From assembly GCA_014238415.1 (NCBI GenBank), contig JABABA010000001.1:124001-188000 (forward strand): a DNA stretch of 64,000 nt, in the 5' to 3' direction. Of this stretch, positions 19,126 through 27,596 are shown piece by piece; position 1 is the first letter of the stretch, and each line of letters begins with the position of its first letter. Source of the DNA: Planctomycetota bacterium (GTDB lineage: Bacteria > Planctomycetota > UBA1135 > GCA-002686595). A program made the position numbers and the translations under genes. Below the pieces are notes generated by a model. That model searched no databases. It was not told where the DNA came from and saw nothing but the letters and a program-made list of their open reading frames with translations.

Positions 19126-19211
19126 TGGTACCGGGCAAGGGACTCGAACCCTCATGGAGTTGCCTCCAACGGATTTTGAATCCGTCGCGTCTACCATTCC
19201 GCCAGCCCGGC
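19126..19211 (-). tRNA. tRNA-Leu (anticodon CAA)
   Basis: An 86-base class II tRNA. It has a 7-bp acceptor stem GCCGGGC/GCCCGGT, anticodon stem ACGGA/TCCGT around TTCAAAA, a variable arm TGGAGGCAACTCCA and T-loop GGTTCGAGTCC. CCA is encoded. The anticodon CAA reads TTG codons. Confidence 0.97.
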
Positions 19212-19221
19212 GCGAGGCAGC

Positions 19222-19250
19222 AGGGTAGGGAGCCTGCGCTCATCCTGCAA
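19222..19250 (-). promoter_or_regulatory. Promoter of tRNA-Leu(CAA)
   Basis: On the minus strand TTGCAG is followed after exactly 17 bases by TACCCT, ten bases before the mature 5' end. The same -10 box with 17-base spacing precedes rpmF. Confidence 0.6.
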
Positions 19251-19298
19251 GCGGCTTGACCAAGGAGCGGGGAAGAAGCTGCCCCAGGTACCCTTTTC

Positions 19299-20015
19299 CT
19301 ACAGGCAAGCCCCAAAGGCCGATTCGAGGCCCAGCTCGAATCCACTCAAGGTCTGTACATGGTGCAGAGCCAGTAGAATCCCAGGCCCGAAGGCCTCGCG
19401 GCTGCTGACCCGATGGCTGAGCCGCAGACTCTCTGCGCCCCACTTGAAGGCCACGGTCTGGTTGGCCAACACTCCCTCAAGGCGTTCCGATTGGATCGAT
19501 ATGGCATGTGCTCCGTCGGCCTCCAAAAGGGCGGCGGTTCGAAGGGAGGTGCTTGAAGGGGAATCGACCTTTTCGAGGTGGTGCTGCTCCTCAAGGCTGA
19601 CCTCAACATCATCGCGGCCCTGGGGCTGCAGAAACTTCAAGGTCAGTCGGGAGCAGAGTTGCTGGATCGTGATCCCGAGGCAGAAATTGGGTACCACCAG
19701 GCAGCCCAGTTGAACCTCTTCCGCCTGTGCCTTCAGGTCCCGGAGTTCGCTGGGTTGCAGGCCACTGGTGCCGATCACAGCTCTGACACCGCTCTCCAGG
19801 ATAGCCCGCCCGTGGGATGCGCCTAGACCTGCTCGGGTCAGGTCCAGTGCAATTTCACTGGAAGACTCGCGCAGGCAGATGCCGATGTCGTCCTGACGCA
19901 CGATTCGGGCTGCCAGTTCCAGGTCGTGAGCCTCTTCAATACGAGCGCAGGCTAACTGCCCCATGCGCCCCTCTGCACCGATCACCGCCACTCGGATCTT
20001 GGCTTGAGCAGTCAT
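19299..20015 (-). CDS. dapB: 4-hydroxy-tetrahydrodipicolinate reductase
   Basis: DapB reduces hydroxy-tetrahydrodipicolinate with NAD(P)H in the lysine / meso-diaminopimelate pathway in the cytoplasm. The 238-residue product has the nucleotide-binding motif VAVIGAEGRMGQLA at residues 9-22. The segment VVPNFCLGI corresponds to the usual PNFSxG. The substrate signature EEQHHLEKVDSPSSTSL contains the paired histidines and the lysine of E-x-x-H-H-x-x-K-x-D-x-P-S-G-T. The Gly of PSGT is Ser here, a mild deviation. The start overlaps the ddl stop (ATGA). With ddl and the UAP1-like gene it forms a peptidoglycan precursor operon. Confidence 0.92.
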   Translation of the reverse strand: MTAQAKIRVAVIGAEGRMGQLACARIEEAHDLELAARIVRQDDIGICLRESSSEIALDLTRAGLGASHGRAILESGVRAVIGTSGLQPSELRDLKAQAEEVQLGCLVVPNFCLGITIQQLCSRLTLKFLQPQGRDDVEVSLEEQHHLEKVDSPSSTSLRTAALLEADGAHAISIQSERLEGVLANQTVAFKWGAESLRLSHRVSSREAFGPGILLALHHVQTLSGFELGLESAFGACL

Positions 20016-21022
20016 GATGTTCTGTCCTTGAGAGCTCGTGCAAGAATCAACTCCACCAGATCTTGAAAGCCAATGCCCGCTGCATGTGCAGCGAGAGGCA
20101 GCAGCGAACGCTTTGTGAAGCCGGGCAGGGTGTTGATCTCAAGGCAGACCGGTGGACCGTCCACGGGCACGATAAAGTCCATGCGCGCGTAGCCGGCGCA
20201 ACCGGCCAGGCGGAAGGCCCGCTGGGCCAGGGCACTGACCTCTGCGCAGCGTGCGGGTTCCAGGGATTGGGGGGGGCAAAACTCCTGAGCGCCCCCACTG
20301 GTGTATTTTTCGTCAAAGTCAAAGAAGTGCCCACCCTGGGGGCGGACTTCCACCAAGGGCAGCGCCCGTGGGAGATCCTCGTCCTGGTCCAAGAGTCCAA
20401 CCGTGACCTCCACCCCATCGATTGCGGCTTCTACGAGGGGCTCATCGCCCGCCGCACGCACGGCGTCCAAAGCGGGACCGATGTCCTGCCAGTTGGTCAC
20501 ACAAGTGGTGGCCAGGGATGATCCACCTCGGCGTGGTTTGACGAACCATGGACCTCCCCCATCTTTCCTACAGGCCTTGGCCTGGCCTGGCCCCACGAGC
20601 TGGCTGGTGATCAGGGCTCCGGGGGCCACAGTCAGACCTTCGTCTGAAAACAACAGGCGGCTCTGATGCTTGTCCATGCAGAGCGCTGAAGCCTGCACGC
20701 CTGAACCGCTATAGGGCAGCCCCAGACTGCTGAGAAGACCCTGAAGACTGCCGTCTTCTCCAAGGCCGCCGTGGAGTCCCAGGAGAAAGACTGAGTTGGG
20801 AGGCAGATTGCTGAGATAGGCAACCGGGGGAGCAATCGTGGAGTCATCATTCCAGCGACCATCCTGCAGCCACTCGATGCGTTGCAGGCCCCTGATGCGG
20901 CCCTCGTCCTGCAGTCCCTCCAGGGCCTGCTGAAGGGCGGCGCCGCTCTGAAGGGAGATTTCCCGTTCTCCGGAACTCCCGCCTACCAGCAAGATCACCG
21001 TGTGCTGGGTCAGATCAGTCAT
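20012..21022 (-). CDS. ddl: D-alanine--D-alanine ligase
   Basis: An ATP-grasp enzyme of 336 residues joining two D-alanines for the peptidoglycan stem. It begins TVILLVGGSSGEREISLQSG, with the Glu that orders the first D-Ala. LLGLHGGLGEDGSLQGLL and the Pro-Tyr-Ser-Gly turn follow, then GPWFVKPRRGGSS with the ATP-site lysine. It ends with LEINTLPGFTKRSLLP, where the Glu and Asn ligate magnesium. An in-frame ATG at 21061 has a good AAGGG site and would make the gene overlap the previous one by 20 bases; 21022 gives the normal family N-terminus. It is translationally coupled to dapB. Confidence 0.93.
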   Translation of the reverse strand: MTDLTQHTVILLVGGSSGEREISLQSGAALQQALEGLQDEGRIRGLQRIEWLQDGRWNDDSTIAPPVAYLSNLPPNSVFLLGLHGGLGEDGSLQGLLSSLGLPYSGSGVQASALCMDKHQSRLLFSDEGLTVAPGALITSQLVGPGQAKACRKDGGGPWFVKPRRGGSSLATTCVTNWQDIGPALDAVRAAGDEPLVEAAIDGVEVTVGLLDQDEDLPRALPLVEVRPQGGHFFDFDEKYTSGGAQEFCPPQSLEPARCAEVSALAQRAFRLAGCAGYARMDFIVPVDGPPVCLEINTLPGFTKRSLLPLAAHAAGIGFQDLVELILARALKDRTS

Positions 21023-21041
21023 CCGATCGGCTCCGGCGGAG

Positions 21042-22457
21042 TCAGCGATACAACCAGCCATGTTTTCCCTTGAGGACCTCCAGGCCTCCGGCGGATTCGT
21101 TGGCCGCGCGGAACTCAGATTCGTCTTCGGCGACCCGGGGATCCACTTCCAAAGGAAGAGTCCCATCCTGGTTCCTTTCCGGTAGATCCAGGCCCGCAGC
21201 CTGTAGCATGCTTCCGAAGGACTCGGTCAGGGCCCGCCGACAGGTTGAGGGGGAATCCGAACCCTCCGCATTCTTGACCGGTGAGAATTCTCTTTCCCGG
21301 TGGACTTCCAAGGTCACGCTGTTGGCTGCTGCGCCCAAAGCGTCAAAGACAAAGGTCTCGAACTTGACACCCGGAATCTCGCCAAGGTTGCCCTGAGCAT
21401 CGAGCCCCTTCAGATTCTTCTGTGCCAGATGCCAGGGCAGGTCAAGGAGACCGTCTTTTGTGAGATTCTCTACAAAGTCCCGGCGGATCATGTGCACCGC
21501 GATGTTGCCTGCCCTGAAGCGCAGATTGCCGTCGGCATCCCTCTCTGTTCGCAAGTTCTCTGGCAGGTCCGAGTACTCGATGCATCCCAGCCTGCCGTCC
21601 GCCAGACCCAGGACGCCTACTTTTTCTGCGGGATCATCCTTGGCCACAACTTTGCTGGACATGTCCGCTTCGGCCAGGCCGTGCAAACCCAGGAAGAGCG
21701 GGTCAGCAGGACGCACCAAGGGATTGTCCACCTGGAAGTAGCTGAACTGCTCGATTCCAAGGGAGGCGGCCAGATCGAGCATGCCTTCGGAGCGCAGGGC
21801 TGCCAGGGTCCCCCCATGGCCGTTTGGAGCCAGGAAGAGGGCATCCGAGGCCGTGCGCACAATGCGCCCCTCCTGATCAAGGGCCGGAAGCATCTCTTGA
21901 GTGAAGAAGTGCACGTTCTGTTGACCCAGGCCGAAGAAATTCTGCTCTTCAAAGAACGTGCGAGTGGCCCCATCGTTGCTGGAGGAGGTCATCACAAACC
22001 AGGTGATGTTGGTGCCATAGCGTTGCTGCGCAGCAGTCAGGCGTGCCGCGTGCCAGCCAAAAAGGCTCAGGCCGCTTACCGGTCCAACCCCGACCATTCC
22101 CTTGGGGCCGTCGAAACCCAGGCGACTGCCCTGTCCGCCAGCCACAAGTACAAAACCTACCTTGCTTTCGCGTAGCAGTTGCTTACCGATGGAAATGGCA
22201 TGTTCGGCCTGGGCTCCCTGCTCCGCACTTCTTCCCAGGGGAAAGGTAAGCGGCGGTTCGAAAGACTTCGCGGTGTGCTCATTGGGAGACCGCAAATGTT
22301 CCCTCAGCCGCTGGACCTGATCCAGGTCGAGCCCCTCGAGAGCGGCCTGTAGATTAGTGCGCTCCTCGTCGGACAGGTCACTCCATGTGCCCATGAGATG
22401 TCCCTGCCCAGCGGCCTCAAGGGCAGCAGCAAGGTCGCTCTTAGATTCTGGCATCAT
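21042..22457 (-). CDS. UDP-sugar pyrophosphorylase, UAP1-like (UDPGP family)
   Basis: A 471-residue nucleotidyltransferase of the UDPGP family. The nucleotide loop reads VAGGQGSRLGFDGPKG, residues about 104-119. WFVMTSSSNDGATRTFFEE, FFTQEMLPAL, APNGHGG, FQVDNPL and GVKFETFVFD follow, the order known from eukaryotic UDP-N-acetylglucosamine pyrophosphorylase and related bacterial enzymes. It would make UDP-GlcNAc (or UDP-Glc/GalNAc) from UTP and the sugar 1-phosphate. Its place just before ddl and dapB points to cell-wall precursor supply. This is not the GlmU type usual in bacteria. The first 90 residues are helical, as in UAP1. Confidence 0.88.
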   Translation of the reverse strand: MMPESKSDLAAALEAAGQGHLMGTWSDLSDEERTNLQAALEGLDLDQVQRLREHLRSPNEHTAKSFEPPLTFPLGRSAEQGAQAEHAISIGKQLLRESKVGFVLVAGGQGSRLGFDGPKGMVGVGPVSGLSLFGWHAARLTAAQQRYGTNITWFVMTSSSNDGATRTFFEEQNFFGLGQQNVHFFTQEMLPALDQEGRIVRTASDALFLAPNGHGGTLAALRSEGMLDLAASLGIEQFSYFQVDNPLVRPADPLFLGLHGLAEADMSSKVVAKDDPAEKVGVLGLADGRLGCIEYSDLPENLRTERDADGNLRFRAGNIAVHMIRRDFVENLTKDGLLDLPWHLAQKNLKGLDAQGNLGEIPGVKFETFVFDALGAAANSVTLEVHREREFSPVKNAEGSDSPSTCRRALTESFGSMLQAAGLDLPERNQDGTLPLEVDPRVAEDESEFRAANESAGGLEVLKGKHGWLYR

Positions 22458-22616
22458 GGCCCGAGTCTAACGCCAAAAGGCCTCGGATTCGAAGGCCATC
22501 TCTGCTCCAGGGATTGCGCAAACCTACGCCTCGCTTGTGGACGGCTCCATCATATAGGAGCGTCCCGGACTGGGCTGAAGCCGCAGGCCTGCATTGCCCC
22601 TAGAAAGGGCCTGCTC

Positions 22617-22955
22617 TTAGACTGCTTCGCGTTCTGCTGAGAGCAGCTCGAACATCTGCTCTGTCAGGTGTACCAGGGCGTCGATGCGCTTCTCGGCGAG
22701 AACCTGGCGGCGTACGAGCTTCTCCACCACCGGAGGGAGAATGGCTTCACGAACATAGTTGTTGATCATGTTGATGATCTCTGCCCGGTCCGCATTGGGG
22801 AGCTTGTGGAAGTGGTAATGAAACTTGTCCTCGAGGATCTCCTCAGTAATGCTCATACATTCTGAGGTCATTTCCTCCACGTTCTGCCGGTCGTGAGCGG
22901 TATGGAAGACATCGACCTTGTACTGGTGCAGCAAATCCTTGAATTTCTGATGCAA
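22617..22955 (-). CDS. Small helical protein of unknown function
   Basis: A 112-residue, mainly helical, charged protein without signal peptide or membrane segment. It begins MHQKFKDLLHQYKVDVFHTA and ends VHLTEQMFELLSAEREAV. It has several His and Glu residues, including HYHFHKLP. The family is not recognised. It lies between fabF and the UAP1-like gene on the same strand, separated from both by about 150 bases, so it is probably transcribed separately. An RNA- or protein-binding adaptor role would be a guess. Confidence 0.65.
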   Translation of the reverse strand: MHQKFKDLLHQYKVDVFHTAHDRQNVEEMTSECMSITEEILEDKFHYHFHKLPNADRAEIINMINNYVREAILPPVVEKLVRRQVLAEKRIDALVHLTEQMFELLSAEREAV

Positions 22956-23107
22956 GTTGGGCTCCGGTTGTGAATACGGGAGGCGACATGCCCCCTATGC
23001 CCCCATTGTATGGCTGGACCGCCCAAAGGGAAAGGGTGCAGTTGACTGGTCTCAGCCCCCCACCTTCCCGAATGCCCTCCTGCCCGGGTTTCAGCGGGTA
23101 CAACTCA

Positions 23108-24361
23108 TCAGCGCGAGTCCACCTGCCCTATGCAGATGGAAACGTTGTGCCCCCCGAACCCGAGGGAGTTGCACAGGGCGTTGCGCACCTCCATGCTCCT
23201 GGCTTCACCTGGCACATAATCCAGGTCGCAATCCGGGTCAGGAGTGGTGTAGTTGAGCGTGGGGTGAACCTGCCCGGTATGCACGGCCAGGGCCGTATAC
23301 AGCAGCTCCACCGCGCTGGCGGCCCCCAACAGATGTCCGATCATGGATTTGGTGCTGGAAACCGCCAGCTTGTAGGCGTGGTCCCCAAAGGTCCGTTTGA
23401 TGGCTGTGGTCTCAATTGCATCGTTGAAGGCCGTACTGGTGCCGTGAGCGTTGATGTACTGCACATCCTCGGGCTGTAGGCCCGCATGGCGCAGGGCCTC
23501 GGCGAAGGCCCGGGCGGGTCCCTTGCCGTCTTCCCGGGGAGCGGTAATGTGATAGGCGTCGTCGGTGGAGCCATATCCCTTGACTTCAGCGTAGATGCGC
23601 GCACCCCTCGCCCGGGCACGTTCCAACTCCTCCAGTATCAGGATGCCGCAGCCTTCCCCCATCACGAACCCGTCGCGGTCCTTGTCGAATGGCCGTGAGG
23701 CACCTGCGGGATCATCATTGCGCTTCGAAAGGGCGCGTGCAGAGGAGAACCCGGCCATGGAGAGTGGCGTCACGGCTGACTCTGAGCCGCCCGTAACCAC
23801 CACATCCGCGTCGCCCCATTGAATCGCTCGCCAGGCCATGCCGATGGCATGACCAGCGGACGCGCAGGCGCTTGTTGTTGTGAAGGCTGTCCCCAGAAGG
23901 CCGTGGCGTATGGCCACCTGTCCTGAGACCGCGTTGGACATGATGCGGGGGATGAAATGGGGCGAGACCCTGCGCGGGCCCTTTTCTATCAGCACCGCCT
24001 GCTGCTCGATAATGCCCATGATCCCACCGATCCCGGTGGCGACAATGGTCCCGAATCGCTCCCGTTCTTCTTCGGGAAGACTTCGGATATCTTCAAGGCC
24101 CGCATCGCGCAGAGCCTCGTCGGTACCGATGAGGGCCCACATGGTAAACGGGTCGAGTTTGCGCAGGTCCGGTTTACCGAATCCATGGGCACCAGGATCC
24201 CAGTCGACCATCCCGCCGATCTTCGTGGCATGGTCGCTGGTATCGAAGGACTCAATGAGACGCACCCCGCTCTCACCCTTGAGGATGCGAGGGAAGGTCT
24301 CCTCCACCGAGAGCCCGAGGGAGTTGACGGTCCCCAAGCCGGTGATGACTACACGGCGCAT
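23108..24361 (-). CDS. fabF: 3-oxoacyl-ACP synthase II
   Basis: The elongating condensing enzyme of fatty-acid synthesis, 417 residues. It begins MRRVVITGLGTVNSLGLSVE. The nucleophilic cysteine is in TTSACASAGHAIGMAWRAI, the two histidines in YINAHGTSTAFND and MIGHLLGAASAVE, and the ending NSLGFGGHNVS is the family signature. It adds malonyl-ACP to acyl-ACP in the cytoplasm. It is the last gene of the rpmF-plsX-fabHDG-acpP-fabF cluster, 63 bases after acpP. Length is normal for FabF. Confidence 0.97.
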   Translation of the reverse strand: MRRVVITGLGTVNSLGLSVEETFPRILKGESGVRLIESFDTSDHATKIGGMVDWDPGAHGFGKPDLRKLDPFTMWALIGTDEALRDAGLEDIRSLPEEERERFGTIVATGIGGIMGIIEQQAVLIEKGPRRVSPHFIPRIMSNAVSGQVAIRHGLLGTAFTTTSACASAGHAIGMAWRAIQWGDADVVVTGGSESAVTPLSMAGFSSARALSKRNDDPAGASRPFDKDRDGFVMGEGCGILILEELERARARGARIYAEVKGYGSTDDAYHITAPREDGKGPARAFAEALRHAGLQPEDVQYINAHGTSTAFNDAIETTAIKRTFGDHAYKLAVSSTKSMIGHLLGAASAVELLYTALAVHTGQVHPTLNYTTPDPDCDLDYVPGEARSMEVRNALCNSLGFGGHNVSICIGQVDSR

Positions 24362-24424
24362 GATTGCATATATCCGGTCAAGCCCTGGGGCCTTGAGCCC
24401 ACAGGGGTCTTCCGGGCTGCTGGC

Positions 24425-24670
24425 CTAGAGCTTTCCGCCGATGTACTCGACGGCTGAACCGACGGTGCGCATCTTGTCTGCGTCTTCGTCGGGTATGGTG
24501 ATTTCGAACTCTTCCTCAAGGCACATCACCAACTCGACGGTGTCGAGAGAGTCGGCGCCCAGGTCTTGGACGAAGTCAGTTTCGGGTTTGATCTGGTCGG
24601 CAGTCTTGTCCATCTGGTCACAGACAATCTTGACGACGCGGGATTCAATTGAGGCAGTAGTGTCGCTCAC
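24425..24670 (-). CDS. acpP: Acyl carrier protein
   Basis: An 81-residue acidic four-helix protein. The phosphopantetheine attachment serine lies in [13 protein letters not shown] at about residue 41, followed by the recognition helix [16 protein letters not shown]. It carries the growing acyl chain between FabD, FabH, FabG and FabF, all encoded beside it. It sits between fabG and fabF as in the classical bacterial cluster. Apart from a slightly extended N-terminus ([10 protein letters not shown]) nothing is unusual. Confidence 0.97.
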   Translation of the reverse strand: MSDTTASIESRVVKIVCDQMDKTADQIKPETDFVQDLGADSLDTVELVMCLEEEFEITIPDEDADKMRTVGSAVEYIGGKL

Positions 24671-24752
24671 GTGGGTTCTCCGAGTGATCGGTAATTCTTA
24701 GTTGATCTGCCGGCCGAATGACGCGGCAGAGAGAGATGGACCAGCGTCTAGT

Positions 24753-25511
24753 CTAGAGGGAGAGGCCTCCATCCACCACTAAAGTCTGGCCTGTGATATA
24801 CCCGCCGGCGGGGCCGGCCAGGAATGCTGTTAGAGCGGCAATTTCGGCGGATATGCCGATACGGCCGAGAGGGATGCCTGCCAGGAGGGCTGAGCGCTGG
24901 TCCTCGCTCAGGGCTGCGGTCATGTCTGTTTCGATAAATCCCGGGGCAATGGCGTTGCAGGTCACCTTGCGTCCTGCCAGTTCCTTGGCCACGGATTTGG
25001 TAAGCCCAATCACTCCGGCTTTGGAGGCGGCATAGTTGGCCTGTCCCGCATTGCCGGTGACCCCCACCACAGACGAGATGTTGATGATGCGCCCCGCGCT
25101 TTTCATCAGGGGGCGGGCTGCAGCCTGCACGAAATTGAAAGCGCCCTTGAGGTTGACCGCGATCACCTGATCAAAATCCTCCTCGCTCATGCGCAGGAGT
25201 ATTCCATCACGGGTAATGCCCGCGTTGTTCACCAGGATGTTCAAGCCCCCGAGTTGTTGCACTGCGTCTTTGACGAGCGACTTGACTGCCGCATTGTCGG
25301 CTACATCCACTCCCAGGGCCAGGGCACCATCGGTAAGAGCGGCGCACTCGGCTGCGCTGGCCTCTGCGCTGTTGACGCTGGTCGCTACACAGGCAACCCG
25401 CGCGCCCTGGCTCGCAAGGGTGATGGCGATGGCACGGCCAATCCCTCGGCTGGCACCGGTAACCAGCGCGGCCTGACCCTCAAGGGGCAGTTGTGTCGTG
25501 GAGGAGGTCAT
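24753..25511 (-). CDS. fabG: 3-oxoacyl-ACP reductase
   Basis: A short-chain dehydrogenase of 252 residues that reduces 3-oxoacyl-ACP with NADPH. The cofactor loop is TGASRGIGRAIAITLASQGA. NNAGITRDGILLRMSEEDF and the catalytic Ser-Tyr-Lys set in INISSVVGVTGNAGQANYAASKAG are all intact. IAPGFIETDMT follows, and the C-terminus (GQTLVVDGGLSL) is the usual FabG ending. The ATG at 25511 is preferred over an in-frame GTG four codons earlier. It is flanked by fabD and acpP. Confidence 0.95.
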   Translation of the reverse strand: MTSSTTQLPLEGQAALVTGASRGIGRAIAITLASQGARVACVATSVNSAEASAAECAALTDGALALGVDVADNAAVKSLVKDAVQQLGGLNILVNNAGITRDGILLRMSEEDFDQVIAVNLKGAFNFVQAAARPLMKSAGRIINISSVVGVTGNAGQANYAASKAGVIGLTKSVAKELAGRKVTCNAIAPGFIETDMTAALSEDQRSALLAGIPLGRIGISAEIAALTAFLAGPAGGYITGQTLVVDGGLSL

Positions 25512-25549
25512 CGAACGATGCACATTCTAGGGGTCGGGAACCGTCTGAG

Positions 25550-26470
25550 TCATGCTGAAAGATCGCCAAGAGCGGCAACAGATCGCACGCGGGCCTCTTT
25601 ATCGGTCTTGCGCATCAGTCCTGCCAGCACCTTGCCCGGTCCTGGCTCAATGAATTCTGTCTGGCCAAGGGCCAGCGCAGCTCGCATAGAGCGTTCCCAG
25701 AGGACGGGGGCGCAGACCTGACGAGCGAGGAGTTCACGGATCATGTCCGGGCTCCCGGCGGGCTCAGCGGTCACATTGGAGAGTACAGGGATCTTTGGAG
25801 GCAGGATTTCCACGTCCAACAGGGCCTCCTGCAGGCGCTCGGCGGCAGGCCGCATGACCTCCGAGTGGAATGCTCCAGCTACGCTCAAGCGGATACACCG
25901 CCGGATGCCATGGTCCTTGGCCGCCGCCTCGGCCGCATCGATGGCGGTATTTTCCCCTGACAGGATGATCTGACTGGGGCTGTTGAGGTTTGCCACCTGA
26001 CAGACACCTGCTTGGGAGGCTTCTTCAGCAAGGGCGGTGGCGGTCTGTTGAGTCGCCCCTAGGAGGCTCAGCATACCGCTGGGAGTTGCCTCGGCCGCTT
26101 GCTGCATTGCTTGGCCCCGCAAGTGCACCAAGCGGAGCGCGTCTTCGAAGGAAAATGCACCCGCCAACCAGAGGGCGCTGTATTCCCCCAGGGACAGTCC
26201 AGCGCTGAGGGGCACCTGGGATCGGTCGACCTGGCCCTCGGCCTCAAGCACTCTCATGATCGCAGCACTGGTGACCAGAATTCCAGGCTGAGCGATGTCG
26301 GTTCGGTGGACATCTGCGTCAGCACTCCAGATCGCCTCCGATAAAGAAAAGCCTAGGGCCTCGTCAGCCTGCTGGAAGGTCTCGCGGGCCGCAGGAAAAG
26401 CCTCGGCCCACTCCTGTCCCATGCCCACGAATTGAGCTCCCTGCCCAGGAAATAGGATTGCTGCAGTCAT
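25550..26470 (-). CDS. fabD: Malonyl-CoA:ACP transacylase
   Basis: Transfers malonyl groups from CoA to ACP; 306 residues. It begins AAILFPGQGAQFVGMGQEW, the family's oxyanion segment, with the catalytic serine in SAGLSLGEYSALW at about residue 92. The catalytic histidine lies in LSVAGAFHSEVM near residue 200, and the GxxxQ/N-type binding site follows in VLSNVTAEP. It is 14 bases from fabH, consistent with one transcript. Confidence 0.95.
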   Translation of the reverse strand: MTAAILFPGQGAQFVGMGQEWAEAFPAARETFQQADEALGFSLSEAIWSADADVHRTDIAQPGILVTSAAIMRVLEAEGQVDRSQVPLSAGLSLGEYSALWLAGAFSFEDALRLVHLRGQAMQQAAEATPSGMLSLLGATQQTATALAEEASQAGVCQVANLNSPSQIILSGENTAIDAAEAAAKDHGIRRCIRLSVAGAFHSEVMRPAAERLQEALLDVEILPPKIPVLSNVTAEPAGSPDMIRELLARQVCAPVLWERSMRAALALGQTEFIEPGPGKVLAGLMRKTDKEARVRSVAALGDLSA

Positions 26471-26484
26471 GAGAAATATAGCGT

Positions 26485-27471
26485 CTACCAGCGCAAGAGG
26501 GATCCACCCCAGGTCAGCCCCGCACCAAAGGCAACCAGCACCACATACTTGCCCTCTTGGATGCGTCCCTGCTCAAGAGCCTCATGCAGTGCAATCGGGA
26601 CACTGGCGGCAGACGTGTTCCCGTAACGGTCTATGTTGACCATCACCTTGCTCTGGTCCCAGTCCAACCGATCCAGCGCGCCCTCGATGATGCGCTGGTT
26701 TACTTGGTGGGGAATCACGCAGCACAGGTCATCCTGATCGATGCCCTCCATGGCCCAACGAATCAACTCGGCCATTTTCTGCACGGCGAAGCGGTACACC
26801 TCGCGCCCTTTGAGTTGGATGAAGTGGTCCTCCTTGACATAGGAGTCCATATTGTGAAAGTGACGAGTGCCTCCCATGGGAATTGCGATCAGGTCATGCC
26901 CCGAACCATCGGCACCAAGCGTGCTGCGTAGGATTTCGCCCCGGCCGCAAACATCAAAGGGCTGCAGGATCGCCGCGCCGGCACCATCACCGAAGATGAT
27001 CGCGGAACCTCGATCGGTCTTGTTCACCATGCGCGAGAGGGCTTCCGTGCCGATAACCAACACGTTCTTTGCCTGTCCAGCGGCGATGTGGGTGCTGCCC
27101 ACCTGCATTGCGGTCAGGAATCCGGTACAGGCCGCATTTACATCGAAGGCGGCGCAGGTCGCTCCCAGGCTGTGCTGCACCTGACAAGCCACGGCCGGAA
27201 AGACAAAATCTGCCGACACTGTGCCAACAACGATCAAGTCCAGGTCACTGGCTTCAAGCCCAGCATTGGCCAAGGCTTGTCGGGCAGCACCCGTGGCCAA
27301 GTCTGAGCATTGGACACCGTCTTCCACCCAGCGCCGCTCCCGGATGCCCGTGCGCTTGGAGATCCACTCGTCGCTGGTGTCGATCACCCTGGCAAGATCA
27401 TCATTGGTGACCCGATTCTCAGGAAGGCAGAGGCCAGTTCCGGCTATTCCAGCAGCTACTAGGTTGGTCAT
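26485..27471 (-). CDS. fabH: 3-oxoacyl-ACP synthase III
   Basis: The initiating condensing enzyme, joining acetyl-CoA (or a branched starter) to malonyl-ACP. The 328-residue protein has SKRTGIRERRWVEDG, the active cysteine in FDVNAACTGFLTAMQV at about residue 114, the histidine in CVIPHQVNQRIIEGA and the asparagine in YGNTSAASVPIAL. The ending VLVAFGAGLTWGGSLLRW is the usual FabH signature. It lies between plsX and fabD, 125 bases from plsX, so a second promoter there is possible. Confidence 0.96.
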   Translation of the reverse strand: MTNLVAAGIAGTGLCLPENRVTNDDLARVIDTSDEWISKRTGIRERRWVEDGVQCSDLATGAARQALANAGLEASDLDLIVVGTVSADFVFPAVACQVQHSLGATCAAFDVNAACTGFLTAMQVGSTHIAAGQAKNVLVIGTEALSRMVNKTDRGSAIIFGDGAGAAILQPFDVCGRGEILRSTLGADGSGHDLIAIPMGGTRHFHNMDSYVKEDHFIQLKGREVYRFAVQKMAELIRWAMEGIDQDDLCCVIPHQVNQRIIEGALDRLDWDQSKVMVNIDRYGNTSAASVPIALHEALEQGRIQEGKYVVLVAFGAGLTWGGSLLRW

Positions 27472-27596
27472 GATTGGGTTCTGGAAGGCGTGGGGTCCAC
27501 TTGAGTCTAGCCCCGTAAAGTGACTGGATCGAGGGAGAATGGGCGTAGATTGCTGAGCAGGACATGTGGAGCAGGCATGATCCAGTGCTGTGACGC

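Noticed and set aside
19105..19126. CCCGC/GCGGG stem just after tRNA-Leu(CAA)
   Set aside because: The T-run lies in the loop instead of after the stem, so it does not look like a terminator and may be chance.
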